A stretch of 64,000 nucleotides of DNA from CBDFNC01 sp965249895. GTDB taxonomy: Bacteria > Pseudomonadota > Gammaproteobacteria > Enterobacterales > CBDFNC01. Below the pieces are notes generated by a model. The model did not search any database and was not told the DNA's origin. It worked only from the letters and a program-made list of their open reading frames with translations. This document shows, piece after piece, positions 53,537 through 62,649 of the stretch. The stretch lies in NCBI GenBank assembly GCA_965249895.1, contig CBDFNC010000004.1:1054001-1118000 (forward strand). Direction: 5' to 3'. Each line of letters begins with the position of its first letter. Positions within the stretch are counted from its first letter, which is position 1. A program made the position numbers and the translations under genes.

Positions 53537-54258
53537 ACATGGGAAGTAATAATCCCCCCGCCGTAATATTTGCAACACCAAAAATAGTGGATGGGTTACA
53601 AAAACTGGATGGTGCGAATGAGCTGGGTAAGGACCCATATACCCAAGCTGCTTGGAAATGCGGGGATCAGCAAGTCGAGAAGAGACCGGGTTCAAGGCAT
53701 AAAGCCGAAGGTCTAGTCTTCTACATCAAGGTTTTATAACGCCGAAGAGGGTTGCTTCTCGTCTTGCCCTAAGGGAGCTCAGGCAGAAAGTCAGCACTGC
53801 GTTGCAACGCTTGAAAAGGGAATGCCATTCCCTGCTCGCTGCGCCTTGTTCTGGCATCCTGCCTGAGCTCTGAATCTACATTTCCAGGTAGTTTGATTGC
53901 AATGCGTGCGGGTTAGGTACCCGATGAGCGGGTAATCGCCAGGCACTTGTCCAAGAATGATTTTAAGCTACTGGCTACACCAAAATTAATTTCATCTTTA
54001 CTGACACGTTATAATAAGCCAGTTTTGTCTGCTGAAGACCAGCAATTCTGGGCGTTGACCAATCCCCTTGTGTAGCAAGGGGTTCAAAGCATCTAAAAAA
54101 AGACTTTTCGCGCTAATTTGCTCTACAGTGGCAAAAAGATCACAAAAACCAGCCCCACAATGGCGGATCTCTCACAACAACTGACGCCACTAGATCACAA
54201 AGAAAAACAAATGCTTGGGTATAATGCGTGCACGTTAGACGTTTTTTAAGATAAATTA
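53537..54258. other. Gene-free region between two insertion sequences
   Basis: About 720 bp. A 66-codon ORF at 53539-53739 shows no recognisable motif. A hairpin CCCCTTG / CAAGGGG (about 54065-54083) lies upstream of the next transposase and may mark its left end. The rest is unassigned. Confidence 0.4.
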
Positions 54259-55581
54259 TTGGCCTCACTGACTAAAAGTAAAAAGCACTTAAGCTTTAGC
54301 GCCCTCAGGAAAGCGCTATCCGAGCAATTTCTCACCATTCCCGATGGCAGGCAGCAGAGTAAATGTACCTATAGCCAGCATGACATATTGATGAGCGCCT
54401 TCGCCTGCATGTATTTTCAGGATCCATCTCTGCTTCATTTTCAGAAACGACTGGAGCAAAAATACCAGCGCAATAACTTACAAACGATTTTCAATGTTGA
54501 GAATATCCCTGGGGATAGCCAGTTACGTGATGTGCTGGATAACATTCCCTCACAGGAGATGGCTGGCATTTTCAAAACACTTTTCGGTCGTCTTCGTCGT
54601 CATAAACACCTGGAAGACTACGCCATCTTACCAGGGGTACTTATGTGCGCCATTGATGGTACTGAGTACCATCGCTCCAAGACAGTTCACTGCGAGCAAT
54701 GTCTCCACAAAAAACAGAGAAACGGTGAGGTAACCCATAGCCATGGGATTTTACAGGGGGCCATTATGCACCCTGATAAAAAACAGGTGCTGCCTGTGAT
54801 GCCAGAAGCAATACAAAATGGCGATGTGAGTAAGAAGCAAGACTGCGAGATCAATGCTGCCAAACGGTTTATTGATAAATTGAGGGCGGCTCACCCTCGA
54901 CAGAAGTTTCTTATCTGTGGAGACGGGTTAATGTCTCACCAGCCCTTTATGGAAACCGTGATGGCCAATGGCATGCATTGTCTGTTTGTCGCTAAGCCAG
55001 GTGATCATAAGTATCTGGAAGAGTGGCTCCAAGCTTATAAGCAGCTACCAACAACACAGCACATGGATAACCAAGGTCGCACGCATATTTATACCTGGCA
55101 AAATGCAGTCCCCCTCCATGGTGGGAAAGGTGCGTTGGAGGTTAACTGGTTCAAATATCAGCTAAAAAATAAGAAAGGAAAAATTTCTTATACCAATAGC
55201 TGGGTAACGGATATCGAGATCACTGAAGCCAATGTACAGCAGATGACCCGAGCAGGTCGATGCCGGTGGAAAATTGAAAACGAGTGCTTTAACACACTGA
55301 AAAATCAGGGATACCACATTGAGCACAACTATGGCCATGGTGAGCAAAACCTGAACTATAACATGTATCTTCTCACCCTATTAGCCTTTTATTTTCATCA
55401 GATTTTTGAGCTCACTGACGGAGTGTATCAGGCTTGCCGAGTTTCCTATGGCTCTAAGGCCCACCTGTGGGAAAACTTTAGGTCAACGATCCGCATGCTC
55501 GTTGTAGACAATTGGGAGCATTTGATGGACCTACTTCTCAATGGCGATGATGACGAGGTGACGGCAGTTAAAAGAAGCTGA
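54259..55581 (+). CDS. DDE transposase, IS4-like superfamily, element ends not resolved
   Basis: This 440-residue protein starts at a TTG. Catalytic-type motifs are LMCAIDGTEYHRSKTVHCEQ (first Asp), LICGDGLMSHQPF (second Asp) and RCRWKIENECFNTLKNQGYH (R-x-x-I-E-x-x-F-x-x-L-K, the Glu helix of the IS4 superfamily). The later HNYGHGEQNLNYNMYLLTLL is typical of a transposase subgroup in Alteromonadales and cyanobacteria. I could not define terminal repeats with confidence. Confidence 0.8.
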   Translation: MASLTKSKKHLSFSALRKALSEQFLTIPDGRQQSKCTYSQHDILMSAFACMYFQDPSLLHFQKRLEQKYQRNNLQTIFNVENIPGDSQLRDVLDNIPSQEMAGIFKTLFGRLRRHKHLEDYAILPGVLMCAIDGTEYHRSKTVHCEQCLHKKQRNGEVTHSHGILQGAIMHPDKKQVLPVMPEAIQNGDVSKKQDCEINAAKRFIDKLRAAHPRQKFLICGDGLMSHQPFMETVMANGMHCLFVAKPGDHKYLEEWLQAYKQLPTTQHMDNQGRTHIYTWQNAVPLHGGKGALEVNWFKYQLKNKKGKISYTNSWVTDIEITEANVQQMTRAGRCRWKIENECFNTLKNQGYHIEHNYGHGEQNLNYNMYLLTLLAFYFHQIFELTDGVYQACRVSYGSKAHLWENFRSTIRMLVVDNWEHLMDLLLNGDDDEVTAVKRS

Positions 55582-56032
55582 AAATACGAATTAGAGGAAA
55601 ATGCACTTAACTGTGTAGCTTGATCCCTGCCTGCAATTTGAGTGTGAAATCAGGTAGAGCAGCGAGCTTGAGCAGGTTTGGAGAAAAAACAACCATAAAA
55701 CCCCTTTTACCTTACTGAGCCAGTTCTCACCAAGAATCGCTGGCTGAAGACATTAAGACTTGTTCTACCCCGCAATACCGAGGGCTTATGTTTGCTCCGG
55801 GCTGGGGAGTGGATAAGCTGTTAATGTCGGAGAGCTGGTTGAAGTGAAATTAAGCTAACCGGTTCCAAAAATTAAACTACGCGTTGATTTTATTATCAAA
55901 CATTTGGGCGGTAGTTCATAGGTAATGCTTGCTCTGATGAAGCGAAACCGGCTTAATTACCGCCGCCCTTTAGATAATAAGCGGCAGGAACAGGCTTCCA
56001 GCTAAGAAACTTTGTATAAGGTCAGAGCAGGC
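55582..56032. other. Gene-free region between transposase and sixA
   Basis: About 450 bp without a convincing gene or strong hairpin. It includes the right end of the preceding element and the 3' flank of sixA. Confidence 0.4.
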
Positions 56033-56503
56033 TTAAAACAGCGTATGCGGGCCGTCCAAAAATAACAGCTGGCCAGGTTTATCCAGGCTCACTTCTAACC
56101 CGGCAATACCAGAAGTCGCAAATATCGGTGCGCCGGCAGGAGGTGCAAGCTCACCTACCAGGTAACCGACCAAAGGAAGGTGGGATACAATCAAAACCGT
56201 ACTTAATTCTTCGTGCGCTAATCCGGTGATAAAATCCGCCATATGGGCCACATTCCCTCCGGGCACCAGCTCATCTAGCTGAATCACGTTTTCACACGCG
56301 GGTAACAGAGGCTGAATAGTTTCCAGCGTTTGCTGGGCTCTAACGTACGGACTAACGAGTATAGTATCCAGGCTGTCGAGTTGTTCGCTTAACCATTGAG
56401 CCATCTTAGCGGACTCAAATCGGCCTTGTTTGGTTAAGGCACGTTGCTCGTCACTGGGAGCCACCATTTCGGCTTGGCCATGACGCATAATAAATACTCG
56501 CAT
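56033..56503 (-). CDS. sixA: Phosphohistidine phosphatase SixA
   Basis: This 156-residue histidine phosphatase has the RHG catalytic motif at the start (VFIMRHGQAEMV), the second Arg region SPYVRAQQTLETIQ and the second catalytic His in TVLIVSHLPLVGYLVGEL. SixA dephosphorylates phosphohistidine on Hpt/PTS(Ntr) proteins. It is divergent from the M16 peptidase gene. Confidence 0.93.
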   Translation of the reverse strand: MRVFIMRHGQAEMVAPSDEQRALTKQGRFESAKMAQWLSEQLDSLDTILVSPYVRAQQTLETIQPLLPACENVIQLDELVPGGNVAHMADFITGLAHEELSTVLIVSHLPLVGYLVGELAPPAGAPIFATSGIAGLEVSLDKPGQLLFLDGPHTLF

Positions 56504-56720
56504 CAGTTTCCTTTACTACCACACATAGCCCTAAAAGTAAGGCTGACAAAAAATGCAGTGTACTTTAGACGGCTCTGTCAAGAAAGCCCCTGTACATAGT
56601 TTGTAATAATAATAGTTTGCAAGCGCCTTTTCTTGTGTCGATAATAAGCCTAACTATAAGAAATACTTAAAGGTTGGGTGTCGTAGAATATTTCCCTGCC
56701 CTGTCACCGGAGCCTTCATT

Positions 56721-59495
56721 TTGCTAAAGAGTCCCAACGATCAAAAGCAGTACCAACTGCTAACACTGAATAATAACCTCAGCGTTTTATTAATCTCCGA
56801 TGAAGATGCGGAAAAGTCAGCCGCCGCGCTTGCCGTCAATGTCGGCCACTTTAGTGATCCCCTGGATCGTCAGGGTATGGCTCACTTTCTGGAACATATG
56901 CTATTTCTGGGAACCGAAAAATACCCCCATTCCGGTGAATATCAGCAATTTATTAATCAGCATGGCGGTAGCAACAACGCTTGGACGGGGACAGAATTTA
57001 CCAATTACTTTTTTGATATCGAACCGCGCTTTTTTAGCCCTGCACTGGACCGATTTTCACAATTTTTTATATCCCCGTTACTCTCCCCTGAGCTAGTAGA
57101 TAAAGAGCGTCAGGCGATTGAGTCCGAATATAAACTCAAATTAAACGACGATGTCCGGCGGCAATATCAGGTTTCCAAGGAAACCGCTAACCCGGAGCAT
57201 CCTTTTACCAAATTTTCCGTGGGGAATCTGGAGACACTGGCTGACAGGGATAACAGCTCTGCTCGCGAAGAGCTTCTGCACTTCTATCAAAATCAATACT
57301 CCGCCGAGCGAATGCGTTTGGTCGTGCTATCCAACCACTCACTGGCTCAGCTGGAAGAGATGGTGAAGCAGTGTTTTTCAACCGTGCCCTGCCATAATCT
57401 GCCAAAACAGGTTATTTCGGCACCTTTATATACTCAGGACCATCTGGCTCGCGAAATTCACATTGAGCCGGTGAAAGACAGTAAAAAGCTGTTTGTTTCG
57501 TTTGCCCTACCCGGTATCGAACATTTATACCACCACAAACCGCTGACCTATTTAAGCCACCTATTGGGTAACGAAACTCCTGGCAGTTTGTTTTCTGTGT
57601 TAAAACACCAAGGCCTGGTGAACACCCTTAGCGCCGGTGGCGGCGTAAATGGCTCAAACTTTAAGGACTTTGGCATTACCTTTGTATTAACCCAAAAGGG
57701 TTATCAACAAATTGACTATATTATCACCTTACTGTTTGAATTTATTGAGCTGATAAAACACAGTGGTTTGGAAGAATGGCGCTATCAGGAAAAGCAAACC
57801 ATTATAGAGCAGGCATTTAGGTTTCAGGAGAAAGGCCGTCCACTGGATCTGGTTTCCCACCTGGTGGTGAATATGTTCCATTACGATGATGAGCATATCA
57901 TCTACGGCGATTATATGATGGCCGGTTTCGAAGAGAAGCAGATCCGCAGCCAGCTAGATCTGTTCACTCCGGATAATATGCGCTTGCTTATTTCCGCCAA
58001 AGGTGTGGAAACCGATCGTATCGCCAAATGGTATTTCACCCCCTATTCAGACAAGCCTATAGACTCGACCAGACTAAAGGCTTGGTCCCAGGTGTCGCTA
58101 AACCCGGTGCTAAAGCTACCACCGATTAATCCTTTTGTAACAGATTGTGCAGCCCCCACCCCAGATATAGACAGCAGTAAGCAACCCGAGCTGGTCACGG
58201 ATGCTCCAGGCTTTCGTGTCTGGTATAAAAAAGAAAATGAATTCCGTGTCCCTAAGGGCAATTTGTATATTGCGGTAGACTCAGAGCATGCGGTTAAATC
58301 GGCTCGGAATATTGCATTAACCCGGTTAGCGGTGGAGTTACTGTTAGACGTCCTCACCGAGTCCACCTACCCTGCCGAAATTGCAGGCCTGGGTTACCGA
58401 ATTTATGCCCACCAAGGTGGATTTACTATTCACTTGTCAGGGTTTACCGCCAAGCAGAACTTGCTACTTAAACAAATACTAAATAGTCGTAAGTTTGGCC
58501 ACGTCGACCCCGCTCGTTTTCAGATAATTAAAGAGCAGCTGATCCGTAACTGGGATAACCAGAAACAGAGTAAACCCATCTCGCAACTGTTTAGCCAGAT
58601 GACATCCTTATTGCAACCAGCAAACCCCCCCGCGGCCCAGCTGGTTAGATTGATCAAGGGGGTAACGCTGGCTGAGTTGCCCGACTTTATCGCCAAGCTG
58701 TACGATGAAGTCCACATTGAAGTATTGGCCCACGGGGAGTACCGCAAAGAAGAGGTCCAGGAAATCGCCGATTATATACAAAAAGAGCTGGCCCCCCATG
58801 CGAGCCCCGGCGAAGAGACCACTCGCAGGCTAATAGACATTTCCAAGAAAGGCACACTGATCCGTGAAATTGGCTGCAATCACCATGATTCAGCGCTGAT
58901 CACATACTACCAGGCGATGCATACCACCCCTATGCATATTGCCCGTTTCACCCTGGCAAATCATATTATGTCCACCACTTTTTTCCACGAGCTCAGGACC
59001 AAACAGCAACTGGGATATGTGGTGGGCAGTGGTAACCTGCCGTTAAACCGCCACCCCGGTATCATTTTTTATGTGCAATCCCCGGTGGCAGGTCCTGTCC
59101 AGTTACTGGAGGCCATCGATGAATTTATCAATGCATTTCCGCTGATGATGCTGGAACTACCCGAATATCAGTGGCAGGCCAGCAAACAGGGGTTGATCTC
59201 ACAGATTAGCGAAAAAGACACCAATCTGAAAAGCCGAAGCCAGCGATATTGGATCAGCATAGGTAACAAAGACTGGCATTTTGATCAACGACAACAGGTG
59301 GTTAAAGCTTTGGAAACGATGACCAAAGCCGATTTAATCCGCTTTATTGTCGGTTTAAAATCCAGGATAGCCGATCGTCTGATCTTGTGCAGCTATGGGG
59401 ATGCACACAAAAATCAGGAAAAGTTAAGCAATGGACATTTTATTTGGGACCAGGGGGAGTTTCAGTTAATGTCGAGGAAGTTTTTTAATCAATAA
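56721..59495 (+). CDS. M16-family zinc metallopeptidase (insulinase/pitrilysin-like)
   Basis: This 924-residue protein is a pitrilysin/insulin-degrading-enzyme homologue. The inverted zinc motif HxxEH is in MAHFLEHMLFLGTEKYPHSG, with the third ligand Glu in KERQAIESEYKLKLNDDVRR. Later are the SWGN-like GSNNAWTGTEFTNYFF and a C-terminal half with RTKQQLGYVVGSG. It starts with TTG, 9 bases after GGAG, and no signal peptide is apparent, so it may be cytoplasmic, unlike periplasmic E. coli protease III. Single gene. Confidence 0.9.
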   Translation: MLKSPNDQKQYQLLTLNNNLSVLLISDEDAEKSAAALAVNVGHFSDPLDRQGMAHFLEHMLFLGTEKYPHSGEYQQFINQHGGSNNAWTGTEFTNYFFDIEPRFFSPALDRFSQFFISPLLSPELVDKERQAIESEYKLKLNDDVRRQYQVSKETANPEHPFTKFSVGNLETLADRDNSSAREELLHFYQNQYSAERMRLVVLSNHSLAQLEEMVKQCFSTVPCHNLPKQVISAPLYTQDHLAREIHIEPVKDSKKLFVSFALPGIEHLYHHKPLTYLSHLLGNETPGSLFSVLKHQGLVNTLSAGGGVNGSNFKDFGITFVLTQKGYQQIDYIITLLFEFIELIKHSGLEEWRYQEKQTIIEQAFRFQEKGRPLDLVSHLVVNMFHYDDEHIIYGDYMMAGFEEKQIRSQLDLFTPDNMRLLISAKGVETDRIAKWYFTPYSDKPIDSTRLKAWSQVSLNPVLKLPPINPFVTDCAAPTPDIDSSKQPELVTDAPGFRVWYKKENEFRVPKGNLYIAVDSEHAVKSARNIALTRLAVELLLDVLTESTYPAEIAGLGYRIYAHQGGFTIHLSGFTAKQNLLLKQILNSRKFGHVDPARFQIIKEQLIRNWDNQKQSKPISQLFSQMTSLLQPANPPAAQLVRLIKGVTLAELPDFIAKLYDEVHIEVLAHGEYRKEEVQEIADYIQKELAPHASPGEETTRRLIDISKKGTLIREIGCNHHDSALITYYQAMHTTPMHIARFTLANHIMSTTFFHELRTKQQLGYVVGSGNLPLNRHPGIIFYVQSPVAGPVQLLEAIDEFINAFPLMMLELPEYQWQASKQGLISQISEKDTNLKSRSQRYWISIGNKDWHFDQRQQVVKALETMTKADLIRFIVGLKSRIADRLILCSYGDAHKNQEKLSNGHFIWDQGEFQLMSRKFFNQ

Positions 59496-59530
59496 AAGAA
59501 GGGGTAAATGCCCCTCTGTTGTTCTTGGTT

Positions 59531-59608
59531 TTACCTGGCCTGAGCCAGCAAATTCAAAATCGTCAATGCCACCAGATATACACCTATGAACCCGGCGACT
59601 ATCAACAT
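59531..59608 (-). CDS. Micro-ORF D of the small-membrane-protein array
   Basis: This 25-codon ORF (MLIVAGFIGVYLVALTILNL then LAQAR) is the most distal copy of the array. It shares the membrane helix with its neighbours but ends LLAQAR instead of LLGEESVDS, and has Tyr for Phe. Whether it is translated is unknown; no strong ribosome site precedes it. Confidence 0.45.
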   Translation of the reverse strand: MLIVAGFIGVYLVALTILNLLAQAR

Positions 59609-59634
59609 TGAGGGCAAGTGCCAACTGTTATCAA

Positions 59635-59721
59635 TTAGCTGTCAACTGACTCTTCGCCAAGCAAATTCAAAATCGTCAATGCCACCAGAAATACACCTAT
59701 GAACCCGGCGACTATCAACAT
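59635..59721 (-). CDS. Micro-ORF C of the small-membrane-protein array
   Basis: This 28-codon ORF (MLIVAGFIGVFLVALTILNL then LGEESVDS) lies exactly 113 bp from copy B. Differences to B are few and silent. It corresponds to the last 26 residues of the gene at 59861 fused to a new start MLI. Confidence 0.5.
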   Translation of the reverse strand: MLIVAGFIGVFLVALTILNLLGEESVDS

Positions 59722-59747
59722 TGAAGGCAAGTGCCAACTGTTATCAA

Positions 59748-59834
59748 TTAGCTGTCAACTGACTCTTCGCCAAGCAAATTCAAAATCGTTAATGCCACCA
59801 GGAATACACCTATGAACCCGGCGACTATCAACAT
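59748..59834 (-). CDS. Micro-ORF B of the small-membrane-protein array
   Basis: This 28-codon ORF is the first truncated copy after the full-length gene, in the same orientation. It keeps the membrane helix AGFIGVFLVALTILNLL and the acidic tail GEESVDS. One codon differs silently (TTG/TTA Leu). Confidence 0.5.
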   Translation of the reverse strand: MLIVAGFIGVFLVALTILNLLGEESVDS

Positions 59835-59860
59835 TGAAGGCAAGTGCCAACTGTTATCAA

Positions 59861-60001
59861 TTAGCTGTCAACTGACTCTTCGCCAAGCAAATTCAAAATC
59901 GTCAATGCCACCAGGAATACACCTATGAACCCGGCGATAAAAATAGTGGGCATCGCGGTATACCCTAATATATTCCATATAGTCGTTTCTAATGCGCTCA
60001 T
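59861..60001 (-). CDS. Small single-helix membrane protein (TIGR02808-like)
   Basis: This 46-residue protein (MSALETTIWNILGYTAMPTI, then one membrane helix FIAGFIGVFLVALTILNLL and the tail GEESVDS) resembles the short TIGR02808 family of Vibrio/Shewanella-type bacteria, whose function is unknown. The ATG at 60001 has GGAAG 7 bases upstream; in-frame codons upstream to 60049 are less likely. Its 3' two-thirds are repeated three times downstream. Confidence 0.7.
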   Translation of the reverse strand: MSALETTIWNILGYTAMPTIFIAGFIGVFLVALTILNLLGEESVDS

Positions 60002-60123
60002 GGTTTTGCTTCCCGTTTTATAAACCTTGTTTGAATAAAGCATACCCATAGGAGCGGAGACTTTTTTGTTTTAGATCAGGAAGTCGCCTCTCTGATCTAA
60101 AAACACCTCTTTATAGGTAACTT

Positions 60124-62238
60124 CTAAGTGGGTTTAGGGTAGCAGTGTTGATTTTCTTCTGCCAAACGCTTGAGCATCTCACAAGGTGCAAAGCGCTCAC
60201 CATATTTATCATGGTAGCTATTCAGCTTATCCAGCAAGACCTGAGGCCCCAGCTTATCCACCAGTTTAAACGGTCCACCCAGGAACGGCGGGAAACCAAT
60301 GCCAAAAATTGCGCCAATGTCGCCGTCTCTTGGACAGGCAAGGAGTCCTTCATCCAGGCAGCGTAATGCCTCGTTCACCATCAACAATACGCAGCGTTGG
60401 GCGATTTCATCGTCCGGCAGGTTTGGCTCCATGGAAACGCCCAACACCGAATAAACGGAGTTGTCCACCTGTTTGCCTTTCGACTTACCACTATATAGAT
60501 AAAACCCTTTGCCGTTTTTCTTACCCAGACGCTTATCCGCGAGCAGCCTGGCAAATGCATCGGGTGCCTTAAACCTCTCGCCGAGTTTTTGCTCCAGGAT
60601 CGGAGATATCTTGGACGCCACGTCCAGCCCTACTTCGTCGAGCAACTTGATGGGCCCGACCGGGAAACCGTAATCCAGCAATGCTTTGTCTATCTTGTCG
60701 ATCCCTTCTCCTTCCAGCAGGATCCTCGCCGCTTCATTCATATAGGGCGCCAGGATTCGATTCACATAAAAACCGGCACCATCTTTCACCACAATGGGGG
60801 TTTTACCCTGCTTGCGAGCAAAAGCGACGGTTGTGGCCAGGGTTTTTGCGGACGTCTTAGGATGAACGATTACTTCTGCCAACGGCATCTTGTCTACCGG
60901 ACTGAAATAATGCAGACCAATTACTCGCTCAGGGCGCTCCGCTGCTTCTGCGATATCAGTGATAGGCAATGACGAGGTGTTGGTAGCAAAAATGGTGTGC
61001 TCCGAACAATTTTTTTCAACGTCCTGCACCATTTGGTGCTTTAACGCCAAATCTTCGAATACCGCTTCTATAACGATATCCGTGGCTTCCGCCCCCTTGT
61101 AATCCAGTGCGCCTGAATAACGAGACATGGTTTGATTTAGCTGAGCCTGGCTGATAAAGCGACGTTTTCGTTTGGCCATCAGCAAATCGTAACCATATTT
61201 AAACGCGTTATTGACTCCCTGCTCGGCGATATCCTTGATCCTGACCTTGGCTTTCGCTCTGTCGGCTATCACATAAGCGATGCCGCCCCCCATTAACCCG
61301 CCACCCAATACCATGGCTTTGTTCACCGGATCAGGCTCAGCGCCAAAATCCTGCTTCTTCATGTCGTTGGTGGCCAGGAATATGCCCCGCAACGCTTCAG
61401 ACTCGGGTGTTTTCACCAGTTCAGAAAACAAGCTGGCTTCCACCTCATAACCCGTTTTACCGTTATAACCCGCCTTAATTGCGCTCAGGATTTTTTCCAC
61501 CGCAGGGTAGTTACCACGGCTTTTTGCCAGGGCTTTTTTTGTGGCCTGACTAAACACGATATCCCGGCCGATTGAAGTATCTTCCAGCAACCGGTTGAGC
61601 AGCGTCTTGTTAAGCTTACTTTTTTTCTTCGTTGCCACGGAAGCAAGTTTAATGGCCGTTGATAACAAGATGCTTTGCGGCACCATATCATCCACCAGGC
61701 CCGCTTTTAACGCTTGCTTCGCTCTGACTTGCTTGCCGGTGAGGATCCAGTCTAGCGCCTTGGTAAGGCCAACCAAAGCGGGTAGTCTTTGCGTACCGCC
61801 ACTGCCGGGTAGTAAACCCAACTGCACTTCAGGCAAACCCAGCCGAGTCTTATCACTGTCACTACATACCCGGTAATGGCAAGCCAGAGCCAGCTCCAGT
61901 CCTCCACCCAAACATGGACCATGGATAGCTGCCACGACAGGCATATTTAGGGCCTGAAGGCGGGCAAATATCTGCTGACCGCTCACCGCCAGCGCCTTGG
62001 CCTGCTCGGTGGTTTCACAAGCGTCCAGCATGCTGATATCTGCGCCGGCAATAAAGGAATTCGCTTTACCGCTGGCAATAACTAACCCTTGAAGACTGCT
62101 GTCATTCTCAATGTCGGTTAATACTGCGGCGATTTCCTCGGCAAATTCAGCTTTCAGAGTATTCATGGACTCGCCCGGCACGTCCATGGTTAATATTCCG
62201 ATATCGTCCTGTTTTGTTAGTTTAAATGAAGCCTGCAT
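60124..62238 (-). CDS. fadJ: Fatty acid oxidation complex subunit alpha FadJ
   Basis: FadJ is the bifunctional enoyl-CoA hydratase/3-hydroxyacyl-CoA dehydrogenase used in (often anaerobic) beta-oxidation. The 704-residue protein has the crotonase oxyanion segment HGPCLGGGLELALACHYRVC and GLLPGSGGTQRLPALVG (catalytic Glu region), then the NAD-binding VLGGGLMGGGIAYVIADRAK and HYFSPVDKMPLAEVI. The start ATG overlaps the stop of the preceding micro-ORF (TAATG), and the GGAGG used as ribosome site lies inside that ORF. fadI is upstream. Confidence 0.95.
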   Translation of the reverse strand: MQASFKLTKQDDIGILTMDVPGESMNTLKAEFAEEIAAVLTDIENDSSLQGLVIASGKANSFIAGADISMLDACETTEQAKALAVSGQQIFARLQALNMPVVAAIHGPCLGGGLELALACHYRVCSDSDKTRLGLPEVQLGLLPGSGGTQRLPALVGLTKALDWILTGKQVRAKQALKAGLVDDMVPQSILLSTAIKLASVATKKKSKLNKTLLNRLLEDTSIGRDIVFSQATKKALAKSRGNYPAVEKILSAIKAGYNGKTGYEVEASLFSELVKTPESEALRGIFLATNDMKKQDFGAEPDPVNKAMVLGGGLMGGGIAYVIADRAKAKVRIKDIAEQGVNNAFKYGYDLLMAKRKRRFISQAQLNQTMSRYSGALDYKGAEATDIVIEAVFEDLALKHQMVQDVEKNCSEHTIFATNTSSLPITDIAEAAERPERVIGLHYFSPVDKMPLAEVIVHPKTSAKTLATTVAFARKQGKTPIVVKDGAGFYVNRILAPYMNEAARILLEGEGIDKIDKALLDYGFPVGPIKLLDEVGLDVASKISPILEQKLGERFKAPDAFARLLADKRLGKKNGKGFYLYSGKSKGKQVDNSVYSVLGVSMEPNLPDDEIAQRCVLLMVNEALRCLDEGLLACPRDGDIGAIFGIGFPPFLGGPFKLVDKLGPQVLLDKLNSYHDKYGERFAPCEMLKRLAEENQHCYPKPT

Positions 62239-62375
62239 TACTCTGCCTCCAATATCATCGCCGCGCCCAAGACTGCTACTTCCTCACAGGCCTCTGCCTT
62301 ACCCTGGACATTTTTAATCGATTTAAATCTATTCGGAATATCGTCTTGCTTCGTTAGTTTAAATGAAGCCTGCAT
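62238..62375 (-). CDS. Coupled micro-ORF 3 between fadI and fadJ
   Basis: This 45-codon ORF begins MQASFKLTKQDDI, identical to the first 13 residues of FadJ, continues PNRFKSIKNVQGKAEACEEV, and ends GAAMILEAE, the last nine residues of FadI. Its stop shares a base with the fadJ ATG and its start shares a base with the stop of micro-ORF 2. ATTGGAGG near its end supplies the ribosome site for fadJ. Confidence 0.65.
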   Translation of the reverse strand: MQASFKLTKQDDIPNRFKSIKNVQGKAEACEEVAVLGAAMILEAE

Positions 62376-62512
62376 TATTCTGCCTCCAATATCATCGCCG
62401 CGCCCAAGACTGCTACTTCCTCACAGGCCCCTGCCTTACCTTGGACATTTTTAATCGATTTAAATCTATTCGGAATATCGTCTTGCTGCGTTAATTTCAT
62501 TGAAAAACACAT
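62375..62512 (-). CDS. Coupled micro-ORF 2 between fadI and fadJ
   Basis: This 45-codon ORF begins MCFSMKLTQQDDI, keeps the same centre with Gly for Glu at residue 28, and ends GAAMILEAE. It overlaps its neighbours by TAATG on both sides. One Gln codon differs silently (CAA/CAG). Confidence 0.62.
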   Translation of the reverse strand: MCFSMKLTQQDDIPNRFKSIKNVQGKAGACEEVAVLGAAMILEAE

Positions 62513-62649
62513 TATTCCGCCTCCAATATCATCGCCGCGCCCAAGACTGCTACTTCCTCACAGGCCCCTGCCTTACCCTGGACATTTTTAATCGATTTAA
62601 ATCTATTCGGAATATCGTCTTGCTGCGTTAATTTATTTGAAAAACACAT
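62512..62649 (-). CDS. Coupled micro-ORF 1 between fadI and fadJ
   Basis: This 45-codon ORF begins MCFSNKLTQQDDI and ends GAAMILEAE. Its ATG shares one base with the fadI stop (TAATG), so ribosomes leaving fadI can enter it directly. It differs from micro-ORF 2 by one residue (Asn/Met at position 5) and otherwise at the silent level. Confidence 0.62.
   Translation of the reverse strand: MCFSNKLTQQDDIPNRFKSIKNVQGKAGACEEVAVLGAAMILEAE

Larger units (their letters stand above)
59531..59973. repeat. 113-bp tandem repeat array of a gene 3' end
   Basis: The anchor GCAAATTCAAAATCGT starts at 59548, 59661, 59774 and 59887, i.e. three periods of exactly 113 bp; the fourth unit is the 3' end of the small membrane protein gene. 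113 is not a multiple of three, so each copy is framed by its own ATG and stop. Substitutions between units are rare. Confidence 0.92.

Noticed and set aside
53539..53739. 66-codon ORF next to the ISNCY-like element
   Set aside because: No motif, no ribosome site, and it lies in apparent mobile-element debris.
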